NCBI GenBank assembly: GCA_030637025.1 | Contig: DAOVVV010000011.1 | Location: forward strand, 1-63,701 | Source: JAGLHV01 sp023143305 [NCBI: Clostridia bacterium] | Lineage (GTDB): Bacteria; CBDUZB01; JAGLHV01 | Direction: 5' to 3' | DNA length: 63,701 nucleotides | Shown: positions 41,741 through 50,860 of the stretch, piece after piece | Position numbering within the stretch: the first letter of the stretch is position 1 | How the letters are laid out: every line of letters starts with the position of its first letter | The notes under the pieces: model-generated | What the model was told of the DNA's origin: nothing | The model's database searches: none | The model's input: the letters and a program-made list of their open reading frames with translations, nothing else | Translations under genes and position numbers: made by a program

Positions 41741-41818
41741 AATAATAATTATTTTTTACGGATAAATTACTGTCATTGGTTTTTTTAATTTAAGCTTAAA
41801 ATCAGATTGATATTTTTG

Positions 41819-41842
41819 CTCACCTTATTTGAGTAAGGTGAG
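41819..41842 (+). other. Perfect 9-bp stem-loop between tadE and cpaB
   Basis: CTCACCTTA-TTTGAG-TAAGGTGAG, followed by a weak TATTATAATTAT tract. Could attenuate transcription between the pilin half and the machinery half of the locus, or protect the abundant pilin mRNA. Confidence 0.55.
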
Positions 41843-41891
41843 TATTATAATTATAATAAGAAATTAAGATAATAACTAAGGAGGAAGGGCA

Positions 41892-42671
41892 ATGGGTGGA
41901 AAAGCAGGGTTGGTAATTGCTGCAATTGCGGGGATGTTGGCGGTAATGTTTAATGGGTGGTATTTGGCCAAGAAGGAAAGAGCATTAGAGCGGGGGTTAA
42001 TTAAAAGCCGAGTGGTAGTTGCTGTGAGAGATATACCTAAAAGGAGTGTAATTAAAACTAATATGTTAGGTTTTATGGAAATACCACAGAAGTATATCCA
42101 ACCCAAGGCAATTCGTGATCCGAAAGCAGCAGAAGGCTTGGTTAATTTAGTTCCTATTTCCCGGGGGATGCAGGTTTTGCAATCCAGTTTGGTCCCATTA
42201 AGTAAAGAAACAGGTTTATCGGTTAAAATTCCAATGGAAATGCGTGGGATTGTAACAAAGGCAGATACTAATTTATTGTCTTTAATTAACCCGGGGGATC
42301 ACTTAGATATTTTACTTACTTTGCCGGACCTTAATTATTCAGGGGATTGTGTTATTACCCGATTGCAAAATGTTATTGTGTTAAGTGTAGGAGAAGATTT
42401 TGGTAATGGAGGGAAAAAGGGAAATTTCTTCACTTTTGCTTTAACTCCGGAACAATGTCAGCTGTTTACTCTCGCTACAGGGGAAGGAAAAATTACTTAT
42501 ATTGTGCGTCCCTATAATGATGGTAAAATAAGTAATATAAAAAAGACTTCGCAACCTGCTCTTTATGAAAGGCAGAAAGTATCTGTAACTCCTAAAGTTG
42601 TGAGTGTAGGGGAGGATAGTAAACAAATAGAAAAAAAAGATGCGCTAAAAGTAGAAAAGGAGGGAAAGTGA
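41892..42671 (+). CDS. cpaB: Flp pilus assembly protein CpaB/RcpC
   Basis: 259 aa with an AGGAGGAAGGG ribosome site. N-terminal membrane segment (about 5-24), then a SAF-type domain (SRVVVAVRDIPKRSVIKTNM, ISRGMQVLQSSLVP) and the CpaB beta region (GIVTKADTNLLSLINPGDHL). Known role: periplasmic partner of the Tad secretin. The stop overlaps the next GTG start by four bases. Confidence 0.88.
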   Translation: MGGKAGLVIAAIAGMLAVMFNGWYLAKKERALERGLIKSRVVVAVRDIPKRSVIKTNMLGFMEIPQKYIQPKAIRDPKAAEGLVNLVPISRGMQVLQSSLVPLSKETGLSVKIPMEMRGIVTKADTNLLSLINPGDHLDILLTLPDLNYSGDCVITRLQNVIVLSVGEDFGNGGKKGNFFTFALTPEQCQLFTLATGEGKITYIVRPYNDGKISNIKKTSQPALYERQKVSVTPKVVSVGEDSKQIEKKDALKVEKEGK

Positions 42672-43492
42672 AAAGGGGAATAGTTAAGATAGCCGGAAAA
42701 TTTTTTTTAGGTTTTATCCTTTTGCAAGGATATGGATTGTTTGGAGAACCGCTTTTTGTTTGTAGTGCAAAACAGATGATAGAAGTAAGTGTTGATGCAA
42801 TAGAAATAACGGAAACAAATCTTAAAAAGTTAGGAGTAGAGTGGATAGATGCTTTTAGTTTTGAAGAAGGCAGTATCCCTTCTATTTTGACTGAAGATGG
42901 TAAAAGTCGAGAGCTTAGCGGTTTTAGCGGTAATCAGACGGGGTTACCTTATGATGTCTACAAAATAGGAAAAATGTTTAGAACAACTCCTTTTATGGGT
43001 ACACTCCATGCTTTAATTAACAATAATGAAGCTCGTCTTTTAGCCAATCCTAAATTAGTTACTGAAAGTGGTTCGAATGCCCATTTTTTAGTGGGGGGGG
43101 AAATTCCTTATGTTTATTACACAGAGGATGAAGTTATTATTGAATGGAAAGAATATGGAGTAGCTTTAGACGTACAACCTGAAGTTGTTGATAAGGTAAC
43201 TATTAGAGCAAAGATGAAAGTCGAAGTTGTGGAAATAGGGGATTGGTATACTTATGGAATTTTTCGCCTGCCTTCTTTTACCAAACGGGAAATGAGCAAT
43301 AGAGTAATGATTAAAAATAAAGAAACATTGGTTATTGCCGGTTTAAAAAAATCCGCAAAGGTAAGTGGTAAAAGAAGGGTTCCTTTATTAGGATATATTC
43401 CTATTATTGGAGATTTATTTTTCACTTATGCAGATACTAAAGACGTAAAAAGTTCATTGGTTATGTTTGTAACGTTTAAAATAATAAGATAA
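42668..43492 (+). CDS. cpaC: Short secretin CpaC/RcpA-like
   Basis: 274 aa from GTG 42668. Signal peptide (about 1-28) then immediately the start of a secretin domain (QMIEVSVDAIEITETNLKKL), EARLLANPKLVTESGSNAHF, GGEIPYVYY, RVPLLGYIPIIGDLFF and a final beta-strand. The N-terminal BON/N-domains of usual CpaC (about 450-550 aa) are missing. A G(8) run (43093-43100) lies in the GGEIPYVYY codons. It should form the outer-membrane pore of the Tad pilus; contact with CpaB must differ from the standard system. Confidence 0.85.
   Translation: MKRGIVKIAGKFFLGFILLQGYGLFGEPLFVCSAKQMIEVSVDAIEITETNLKKLGVEWIDAFSFEEGSIPSILTEDGKSRELSGFSGNQTGLPYDVYKIGKMFRTTPFMGTLHALINNNEARLLANPKLVTESGSNAHFLVGGEIPYVYYTEDEVIIEWKEYGVALDVQPEVVDKVTIRAKMKVEVVEIGDWYTYGIFRLPSFTKREMSNRVMIKNKETLVIAGLKKSAKVSGKRRVPLLGYIPIIGDLFFTYADTKDVKSSLVMFVTFKIIR
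43093..43100 (+). repeat. Poly-G(8) tract in the secretin gene
   Basis: Eight G in the codons for Val-Gly-Gly-Glu; slippage would switch the secretin off. Confidence 0.8.
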
Positions 43493-43515
43493 ATAAAAGG
43501 AAGTAAATTAAAGAA

Positions 43516-45708
43516 ATGGAAAGTAATAATCGGATAATTATTTTTTCCGGTCCGCAAAAAGGGATGGGAAAAACAATAATAAGTACTAATTTAGCTATAG
43601 ATTGGGCTATGAGATCTAGAAAACAGGTAGTACTTATTGATTTAGATCCCCTTTGTAAGGGAGAAATAGCCGGGATGTTGGGTGTTTCTGCTCATTATAT
43701 TTCAGAAATGTCGATAGTAATGCAAAGAGATACTTTGGATGGGGAATTCTTGAGAGGCCGGATAGGTTTTAATAAATGGGGAGTAGGTGTTTTAGCTTTA
43801 GCTCCGGACGAAAAAACAGCAGCAGAGCTTTCTTTAGGGCAAATAACCAGGACTTTAATTGGATTAAGTAGAATTTATTCTCTGGTAATAGATATGGATA
43901 GTGATATTACGCGAAAAGGAATGTTAATATTTGATTTTGCGGATGTAGTTTTTTGGATTTTTCTTCCTTCCAATGTTTTTCTCAAACAAACTATGGATAA
44001 AATGAAACTTCTTGCTTCTTATAAGTTTAGTTTTAGCAAATTTTGTTTTATTTTAAATCAATCTAATATAAAAGGGGCAATAAAAAGTGCGGAAATTAAT
44101 GCTGCTTTAAATAGTTTTGGAAAGAAAATTGAAGAGTTTATTCCACAAGATAAATTAGTTCCCCAGTCAGATAAGAAGAAAATACCTTTAGTTGTAAATG
44201 AACCACATACTATTTTTTCAGAAAGCATTAGAAGAATAAGAGGAATTATGCTTAATCTTCCGCCACGGGGCAGGAAAATAGAAGAAGTAAGTGTTTTAGA
44301 AGGGTTACTGGATAAATTTGACTTGGTGATTAAAAAGGAAAAAAAACAAAGCAAGGATTTTGTTGTTTCTAATTTGTCACCTGAAGAACTTTTAATAAAG
44401 GAAGAAGAAGAAAAGAAACGTACTGCATTAAAACAGAAGATTCATCAACAGTTGATTAAACGGTTGGATGTAAGAAAGATAGATTTGATTTCCAGTGCTA
44501 AAAATCAACAAGTAAAGATAATTGTTGAAAAAACGGCTACTTTTATTTTAAGTACGGAAATAGATGTTGATTCTATGTCCAGGCAAGAAAGAGAAGAATT
44601 AATTGCGGAGATAGTGGATGAAGCATTAGGTTTAGGCCCGTTAGAGGCTTTAATGTCGGAACCATCTATTACTGAAATTATGGTGAATAAATGTGATCAA
44701 ATTTATATTGAACAAGATGGTAGACTGCAGCTTACTGACCGGAAATTCATTAACAATGATCAGGTTATTCAGGTGATTAGAAAAATAGTTGCTCCTTTAG
44801 GCCGGAGAATAGATGAAAGTATGCCTTTTGTGGATGCCCGGCTTAAAGATGGTTCTAGAATAAATGCGATTATTCCTCCTTTGGCTTTACAGGGTCCGAT
44901 GCTTACTATTAGACGTTTTCCCCAGGACCCTTTGACCGGAGAAGATTTAGTAGAAATAGGTACTTTTAGCAAAGAAATGCTTCAATTTTTATCTGCATGT
45001 ATTAAGATAAGAAAGAATGTACTTGTCTCCGGAGGTACGGGAACAGGTAAAACTACTATGTTGAATATTTTATCAGCTTCTATTCCTGAAAAAGAAAGAA
45101 TTATTACCATAGAAGATACTGCTGAACTAAAGTTAAAACAAGAACATGTGGGGCGGTTAGAATCACGGCCGTCTAATGTTGAAGGGAAGGGAGCAGTCTC
45201 TATACGTGACTTAGTAAGAAATACTTTGCGTATGCGTCCGGACCGTATTATTGTAGGTGAATGTCGCGGGGCTGAAGCATTAGATATGTTGCAGGCAATG
45301 AATACGGGGCATGAAGGTTCGATGTCGACTATACATGCGAATACACCCCGGGATATGCTGAGCAGATTGGAGACGATGATACTTATGTCCGGAACGGAAT
45401 TACCTTTACGGGCAATTCGGGAACAAATTGCTTCTGCTATACATATTGTAGTCCAATTATCTCGTTTTTCGGATGGAACAAGAAAAGTAGTTAAAATAAC
45501 CGAAGTGACCGGTAGAGAAAAAGATGTTATAACAGTGCAGGATATTTTTATTTTTCACCGGACAGAGATAAAAGATAAAAAAATAATGGGATATTTTCAA
45601 CCTACGGGAAATGTTCCACGGTGTTATTATGAATTTAGAACACAAGGAATTAATTTGCCTGTGGAAATATTTCGGGTCAAAAAAAATGAAAAAGCTTTAA
45701 ATCCGTGA
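43516..45708 (+). CDS. TadZ-TadA fusion: MinD-like plus pilus assembly ATPase
   Basis: 730 aa. Residues 1-270 are MinD/CpaE (TadZ)-like: a Walker A variant KGMGKT at 15-20 and VVLIDLDPLCKGEIAGMLG. A charged linker (about 285-330) follows. Residues about 330-690 are a CpaF/TadA ATPase: EIMVNKCDQIYIE, APLGRRIDESMPFVDARL, Walker A GGTGTGKTT (506-514), IIVGECRGAEALDMLQAMNT and STIHANTPRD. Normally two genes; here one chain, which would tie polar localisation to the motor one-to-one. AAGGAAG ribosome site. Followed by TadB and TadC. Confidence 0.9.
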   Translation: MESNNRIIIFSGPQKGMGKTIISTNLAIDWAMRSRKQVVLIDLDPLCKGEIAGMLGVSAHYISEMSIVMQRDTLDGEFLRGRIGFNKWGVGVLALAPDEKTAAELSLGQITRTLIGLSRIYSLVIDMDSDITRKGMLIFDFADVVFWIFLPSNVFLKQTMDKMKLLASYKFSFSKFCFILNQSNIKGAIKSAEINAALNSFGKKIEEFIPQDKLVPQSDKKKIPLVVNEPHTIFSESIRRIRGIMLNLPPRGRKIEEVSVLEGLLDKFDLVIKKEKKQSKDFVVSNLSPEELLIKEEEEKKRTALKQKIHQQLIKRLDVRKIDLISSAKNQQVKIIVEKTATFILSTEIDVDSMSRQEREELIAEIVDEALGLGPLEALMSEPSITEIMVNKCDQIYIEQDGRLQLTDRKFINNDQVIQVIRKIVAPLGRRIDESMPFVDARLKDGSRINAIIPPLALQGPMLTIRRFPQDPLTGEDLVEIGTFSKEMLQFLSACIKIRKNVLVSGGTGTGKTTMLNILSASIPEKERIITIEDTAELKLKQEHVGRLESRPSNVEGKGAVSIRDLVRNTLRMRPDRIIVGECRGAEALDMLQAMNTGHEGSMSTIHANTPRDMLSRLETMILMSGTELPLRAIREQIASAIHIVVQLSRFSDGTRKVVKITEVTGREKDVITVQDIFIFHRTEIKDKKIMGYFQPTGNVPRCYYEFRTQGINLPVEIFRVKKNEKALNP

Positions 45709-45744
45709 AAAGGATTAAAATGAAATTTAAGGAGTTTTAATAGT

Positions 45745-46608
45745 ATGGTTTTATTAAAAGGAATCTCAATGTTTTTATTTGCTTTTGGGTTGTGGTTAAT
45801 ATTAACATTTGTTTATCAGACAGTAAGCTTTTTTTATTTGCGGTATAAAGGGTATTATGAACAAATGGTAACTAAAACAACTTCTGAGCTGGGAGGGATG
45901 TTTATTAAAGTTAAAGAGAAACAAATGGGATTTTTTTTAATTTTAGGAATGCTAATGATCGGAGTATTTGTTTATTTTATGACAAACAATATAGTGCTGG
46001 CTATTTTTGCCGTAGCCGGGAGTGCGGCTTTACCTCGGTTGTTCGTGCAGTTTGCCAGGATGAAGCGTATTAAAAAATTTGAGGAACAATTAATAGAGGC
46101 ATTAATATTGCTTTCTAATGCGCTAAAAGCAGGTCTTGATTTAACCCAGGGAATGCAATTAATTGTTCGGGATATGCCTTCTCCGATTTCTGATGAATTT
46201 AGATTAGTACTGCAAGAAACGAATATCGGTTCTCCGTTAGAAAATAGTTTAGAAAACTTAGCGAAGCGCATTAATAGTGAGTTGGTACAGTTTATTGTAA
46301 CAGCAATGGTTATTCAGCGAGAATCAGGGGGAGATATCACGAAAATTTTGGATCAGGTTGTTCGTTCTATTAGAGATAATTATACGTTATTGAGAAAAGT
46401 TCAGGTTTTGACTGCACAAGGAATATTGGAATCTATTGTATCTTTTATCCTTCCCTGGGGGTTGGCCGCGGCTTTATCTGTACTGCAACCGGGATTTATG
46501 AGTCCTTTATTTAATAATCCTATAGGTATAATTGTATTGATAGCAGCTACGGGATGGCAAATTATAGGTATTTTTATTGTTTTTAAGATGTCCAAAATAA
46601 AGGTGTAA
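45745..46608 (+). CDS. tadB: TadB inner-membrane platform protein
   Basis: 287 aa with AAGGAGTTTT ribosome site. T2SSF-type domain: FEEQLIEALILLSNALKAG, LTQGMQLIVRDMPSPISDEF, NLAKRINSELVQFIVTAMVI and ESGGDITKILDQV. Membrane segments at the N-terminus and end. Works with TadC as the membrane platform on which the ATPase acts. Confidence 0.9.
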   Translation: MVLLKGISMFLFAFGLWLILTFVYQTVSFFYLRYKGYYEQMVTKTTSELGGMFIKVKEKQMGFFLILGMLMIGVFVYFMTNNIVLAIFAVAGSAALPRLFVQFARMKRIKKFEEQLIEALILLSNALKAGLDLTQGMQLIVRDMPSPISDEFRLVLQETNIGSPLENSLENLAKRINSELVQFIVTAMVIQRESGGDITKILDQVVRSIRDNYTLLRKVQVLTAQGILESIVSFILPWGLAAALSVLQPGFMSPLFNNPIGIIVLIAATGWQIIGIFIVFKMSKIKV

Positions 46609-46702
46609 AAATTTTTAATATAAATAAGCATAATTTTATTAATTATAATTAAGTGTGCGAAGTCTTAATGAATAGAAATTAAATAATTAGGAAGGGGTAA
46701 GA

Positions 46703-47602
46703 ATGCCAATAGTAAGTACGGTTTTATTTTTCGTTGCTATTTTTCAAATAGTTTATTTTTTGTATTTACTGCGGGAAAAAAGGAACACGCTGGATAATTA
46801 TGCAGTGGAGGATTTGTATTCATTAGAAGGAGAAAAAGTAATAGAAAAGGAGAAAGGTGCGTTTAATGTCGTTAAAAAGGTTTTGAAAAAATTTAATAAA
46901 AAATTTTTTAAACAGGGAAAAATAAAAATGAGGATGGAACAGCAGCTGGCAAAATTAGGCGGTCAATCGCATCTTCGGCCCGGAGATATTTTAGTATTTA
47001 AAGAACTTTCAGTGGTTGGGGGTTGTATTGCCGCATTTCTTTTGTATAAAAAAGGTATAAGTAATCCTGTGATTTTAGTGGGTGTTGTGATATTAAGTTT
47101 TTTTGTTCCGGATTATTTTCTTTCAAAAAGGATAAAGGACAGAGAAGACAGTATTCGTATTTCTTTGCCGGGAGTGGTAGATCTTTTAACTTTATGCGTG
47201 GAGGCAGGAATGGATTTTATGTCAGCTTTTGAAAAAATAATTACGAAGCAAAAAAACACGAAGGAAGATCCATTTATTGAAGAGATTAATGTGATGTTGG
47301 GTGAAATAAGGATAGGTTTAACCAGAAGAGATGCCTTAAAAAATATGGCTAAGAGGATAGAGATTCCGGAAATTAGCGCTTTTATTTCCGTGCTTCTCCA
47401 AACAGAGGAATTAGGAACGGATCTGGTAAATATTATGCGTGATTATGCAGCAGAAATAAGGATGAAGCGTTTACAAATGGCTGAGAAAAAGGCAGCACAA
47501 ATTGGAACGAAAATGATATTTCCAATGATACTTTTTATTTTTCCGATGACTTTTGTAATAATTTTGGTTCCTTTGATTTTAAATTATTTTATGGGGAAGT
47601 AG
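46703..47602 (+). CDS. tadC: TadC inner-membrane platform protein
   Basis: 299 aa with AGGAAGGGG ribosome site. T2SSF domain in the C-terminal half: ISLPGVVDLLTLCVEAGMDF, RRDALKNMAKRIEIPEISAF, VLLQTEELGTDLVNIMRDYA. Partner of TadB. The stop shares a base with the next start (TAGTG). Confidence 0.9.
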   Translation: MPIVSTVLFFVAIFQIVYFLYLLREKRNTLDNYAVEDLYSLEGEKVIEKEKGAFNVVKKVLKKFNKKFFKQGKIKMRMEQQLAKLGGQSHLRPGDILVFKELSVVGGCIAAFLLYKKGISNPVILVGVVILSFFVPDYFLSKRIKDREDSIRISLPGVVDLLTLCVEAGMDFMSAFEKIITKQKNTKEDPFIEEINVMLGEIRIGLTRRDALKNMAKRIEIPEISAFISVLLQTEELGTDLVNIMRDYAAEIRMKRLQMAEKKAAQIGTKMIFPMILFIFPMTFVIILVPLILNYFMGK

Positions 47603-47952
47603 TGATAATAAAAAAAGTTTTTAATTTTACCCAAAATTGTTTTTTGGCAGAAAAGGCAGGGGAAGCAAACTCGTTTGTTTCGCGACTCGTTGGTTTAATG
47701 GGAAGGAAAAGGTTAAAGGAAAAAGAGGGTTTAATAATTTTAAAAACTTCATCGATTCATACGTTTTTTATGCGTTTTTCAATTGATGTGATTTTTTTTA
47801 ATAAAAAAGGAAAAATTATAAAAATTATTTCAGAGTTGAAGCCTTACAAAATGAGTCCGTGGGTTTGGGGTGCTTATGGAGTGATTGAACTTCCTGCCGG
47901 TAAAGTTTTTGAAACTAAAACCCAAAAAGGCGACCGTATAGAAATAAAATGA
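47602..47952 (+). CDS. DUF192 family protein
   Basis: 116 aa from GTG 47602. Conserved DUF192 pattern: RLVGLMGRKRLKEKEGLIIL, HTFFMRFSIDVIFFNKKGKI and YGVIELPAGKVFE. No signal peptide is seen. It directly overlaps tadC, as in several Tad loci, but the family's function is not established. Confidence 0.85.
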   Translation: MIIKKVFNFTQNCFLAEKAGEANSFVSRLVGLMGRKRLKEKEGLIILKTSSIHTFFMRFSIDVIFFNKKGKIIKIISELKPYKMSPWVWGAYGVIELPAGKVFETKTQKGDRIEIK

Positions 47953-48031
47953 ATTTTAATATTCGTTGTCTGTAAATTTAGTATTTATTGATATTTAAAA
48001 GATTATAAATTGTAAAAGAGAGGTAAAGTTA

Positions 48032-49291
48032 GTGAAAATAACTGTCGTAGGTAAAGTAATTGTTATAATAATATGTTTTGTAAATATTAGTATTTCGTGT
48101 TTATTTGCCAGTAAAAAAAGTGCCGAAATTGATAAAATGCTTAGAATGGATCCTTTTTTAAGAGGGGAGGATAAAGTCGTTTATCAAAAGATAGTTCAGG
48201 AAAAAGAAAATGAAATAATGAAAAATATGTTCAGTTTTTTATACAAAGATGCTATTTCAGCCTATAAGGAAAATAGATTTGGAGATGCCTTGATAGGAGT
48301 AAAAGAAATGTTGCTTCTTGATCCGAAAAATAAAAAAATTTCAATTTTTAGAGAAGGGATTAAGGAGATAATTAATTATGGGGGAACAAAGAAAGCAAAG
48401 AAAAAAGTTATTGAGCGATATTATCAAAGGGGATTAGATTGTTATACTCAGGGAGATTTGGTAAAGGCTGTTGAACTTTGGCAAAAAACACTTGTACTTA
48501 GTCCGGGATATAAAGATTGTAAAAATTTAATAAAAAGGGCAAGGAAACATTTAACAGAAGTGTATTACCAGGAAGGATTGAATTTTTATAAAGGGAGGAA
48601 ATATGCCCTGGCTTTGGGGAAATGGTATATTGTAGCAAAAATTGATCCTAATTATGGTAATGTGCTTGATCTTATTCAAATCGCTAAAGAGGAAGTTTTT
48701 AAGCAAAAAGTAGATAGTTTATATAAAAAGGGGCATGCTCTTCGTAAAGCAGGAAAATTAGAAAAGTCTTTAGAAGTATTTAAAAAATTACTGGCATTGT
48801 CTCCCCGGAATAAGAGAGGATTAGCAGGAAAGAAGGAAATAAAAAGTAGTTTAATTTCTCTTTATTTTAATAAAGGTAAAAAATATTTTAAGAATAAAAG
48901 TTTTAAAAAAGCTATTAAGTTTTTTAAAAATGCATTGCGCTTTAGTCCGGGTTCTACCAAAATACTCAATTATTTGTCAAAAGCAAGGGAACAACAGGCT
49001 CTTCTTGCTTTAAAACCAAAGCCAAAAATAAAAGCACAAGTAGAAGAAATTACTTTGTTTTCTGAGAAAAAATCTACTGATTTGGCTAAAATAAAAAAAC
49101 GGGAAATAACTCAGGCGGATATTGAGGAAGCGGAAAAACATTATATTACAGGCTTATATTATTACCAGAATGGATTTTTAGAAGAAGCTGTTGCTGAATG
49201 GGAAACGGTTTTAAGGATTAATCCCCGTCACGATAAAACAAGAACAAGTCTTAAAAAAGTTAAAGGGGAATTACGAAAATTAAGATATTAG
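48032..49291 (+). CDS. Secreted TPR protein, TadD-like
   Basis: 419 aa from GTG 48032 (GAGAGG site). N-terminal signal peptide (about 1-25) ending in CLFAS. Four or five TPR-like repeats follow (YYQRGLDCYTQGDLVKAVEL, YYQEGLNFYKGRKYALALGK, YFNKGKKYFKNKSFKKAIKF, YITGLYYYQNGFLEEAVAEW). The repeats resemble those of the PorV-TPR proteins at 33949-38380. Position after tadC suggests the TadD role in secretin or pilus assembly. Confidence 0.75.
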   Translation: MKITVVGKVIVIIICFVNISISCLFASKKSAEIDKMLRMDPFLRGEDKVVYQKIVQEKENEIMKNMFSFLYKDAISAYKENRFGDALIGVKEMLLLDPKNKKISIFREGIKEIINYGGTKKAKKKVIERYYQRGLDCYTQGDLVKAVELWQKTLVLSPGYKDCKNLIKRARKHLTEVYYQEGLNFYKGRKYALALGKWYIVAKIDPNYGNVLDLIQIAKEEVFKQKVDSLYKKGHALRKAGKLEKSLEVFKKLLALSPRNKRGLAGKKEIKSSLISLYFNKGKKYFKNKSFKKAIKFFKNALRFSPGSTKILNYLSKAREQQALLALKPKPKIKAQVEEITLFSEKKSTDLAKIKKREITQADIEEAEKHYITGLYYYQNGFLEEAVAEWETVLRINPRHDKTRTSLKKVKGELRKLRY

Positions 49292-49312
49292 ATAATAAAG
49301 GGAAAATAAAAA

Positions 49313-50485
49313 ATGTTTTTTAAAAAATTGTCCAGTAAAAATAGTTCTCAAAAAGACAAAAAATCAAAAGCTAAAAATTTTTTTCTTTCTAAAATCGCCA
49401 ATAAGTTAGGTCTTGGTTTATTAAGTCTTAAATTTACTTTTTTATTTGTAATATTACTTTTAATCATTTTATTTATGGGGAAAATAGCAATAATTGATTA
49501 TAGAAAGAGTGGTTTAGAGGAAGAACTTCAAAAAAAAGGACAGGTTTTAGCTAAAATTTTTACTCCCTGGTGTATAAAGGCGCTGGAAGAACAGGATGAT
49601 ATTTTCTTATTGAATATATTGAATTCTTTGCGGCAGCAGGAAGATATAATGTACAATGTTGTTTTGGATGAAAAAGGAATAGTTATTGGTCATACCAATG
49701 TTTATAAATTGGGGAAAGAATATAATGATGATATTACCCGAAAAGCTTTAGGAGCCAGTAAGATTTTAATACAATCGTATCGCAGGGGAAATAAGGATTT
49801 GTACGATTATGGAATTCCTTTGTTAAGTTTAGGCGAAAAGTTAGGAGTTTTACGTTTTGGTTTATCGAGGGAGAATGTAGACATGGAATTAGAACATTTT
49901 GCTTCGAGAATAAAATTCTTTATGTGGGTAATCATTCTTTTGTTAGGAACGGAAGTGTTTTTTTTAGTCAATTATAAAATATCCAAACCTTTAATTAAGA
50001 TTAAAGAAGCGGTAAATTTATTAGGGGGGCAATATTTCGAATATAAGGTTCCCGTGGAAACTAATGATGAAATAGGAGGAATATCAAAAGGTATAGAAAA
50101 TTTTATTGGGCAAATAAAAAGAGAGCTGGAGTTTCAGGAGGAAAAAAATAAAAGGGGTTCATTGTTGGAAATAAAAAGATTGGGGGAAATGTTAAATGTT
50201 CTGCTGGAAAATACCGATAAAAAGGTATTGGTTGCTGATGTAAATAATAATGTAGTTTTTTCTAATATAGAGACACAAGAAGATAAAATGGTGGGGGGCC
50301 ATTTATTGGATATAATTAAGGAAAAAGATTTTGTTGCGTTATTAAATGATGCTTTTAGCAAAAGAGGAGAAATTGTAAAAGAGATTATAAATTTTTCAGG
50401 CAAAAAAAGAGTAAGTATCTTAACTTTAGCTAATGAAGAAGAAAGAGGTCCAAAAACAATAGTTGTTTTGGAAAATATACTATAA
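49313..50485 (+). CDS. Membrane sensor with HAMP and PAS-like domain, no output domain
   Basis: 390 aa. TM1 about 38-58, an extracytoplasmic sensor (about 60-190), TM2 about 198-217, HAMP (about 218-270), a coiled stretch and a PAS-like domain (about 295-390, ENTDKKVLVADVNNNVVFSN). There is no kinase, GGDEF or EAL domain. The sensor matches that of the SpoIIE-type phosphatase at 30409-31905 (VVLDEKGIVIGHTNVYKLGK against MILDKTGKVISHSDHRVIKG). Probably a signalling adaptor for the Tad locus; partner unknown. Confidence 0.75.
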   Translation: MFFKKLSSKNSSQKDKKSKAKNFFLSKIANKLGLGLLSLKFTFLFVILLLIILFMGKIAIIDYRKSGLEEELQKKGQVLAKIFTPWCIKALEEQDDIFLLNILNSLRQQEDIMYNVVLDEKGIVIGHTNVYKLGKEYNDDITRKALGASKILIQSYRRGNKDLYDYGIPLLSLGEKLGVLRFGLSRENVDMELEHFASRIKFFMWVIILLLGTEVFFLVNYKISKPLIKIKEAVNLLGGQYFEYKVPVETNDEIGGISKGIENFIGQIKRELEFQEEKNKRGSLLEIKRLGEMLNVLLENTDKKVLVADVNNNVVFSNIETQEDKMVGGHLLDIIKEKDFVALLNDAFSKRGEIVKEIINFSGKKRVSILTLANEEERGPKTIVVLENIL

Positions 50486-50522
50486 GGTAATAAAAAAAAG
50501 GAGGTTTTTAAATTTTTAAAAA

Positions 50523-50804
50523 ATGTTAATAAAATTAAAAAAAATAGAAAGCAGTTCAGTAGTTAAATGTAGCAGTGTTGTTTTTTTTATGTTAGGATTG
50601 GTAATTGGAATAATCTCTTTTGTTTATGCGTTATTTACGCAAAGCTTGACAGCCGGCGGGATATTAGTTGGGTTTTTGGCTATAATTCTTTACGCAGTAA
50701 TTTTTAGTATAATTACTTCTATAGTAGCTGTTTTAATCAGTTTGTTTTATAATATAGCACTAACCAAACTGGGTGGAATTAAAGTTGTAATTGAATCGGA
50801 ATAA
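50523..50804 (+). CDS. Small two-TM membrane protein (DUF3566-like)
   Basis: 93 aa, two hydrophobic segments (about 18-42 and 50-78) and a C-terminal KLGGIKVVIE. The pattern of an N-terminal IKKIESSSVVK stretch, two helices and GGI.V.IE fits DUF3566-type proteins, but the match is by eye. The nearest ribosome site (AAAGGAGG) is 18 bases upstream of the ATG, unusually far. Confidence 0.6.
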   Translation: MLIKLKKIESSSVVKCSSVVFFMLGLVIGIISFVYALFTQSLTAGGILVGFLAIILYAVIFSIITSIVAVLISLFYNIALTKLGGIKVVIESE

Positions 50805-50860
50805 AAAAGATAATTTAAATGAGGAGAAAAGAAAACTTTTGAAAACTAAATTTTAAAATA

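Noticed and set aside
41819-41842. Intrinsic terminator after tadE
   Set aside because: The stem is perfect but lacks a T-run, and the downstream pilus genes have no obvious own promoter.
43516-45708. Chromosome-partition ParA for the N-terminal half
   Set aside because: It is fused to a CpaF ATPase within a Tad locus, so the CpaE/TadZ reading is far more likely.
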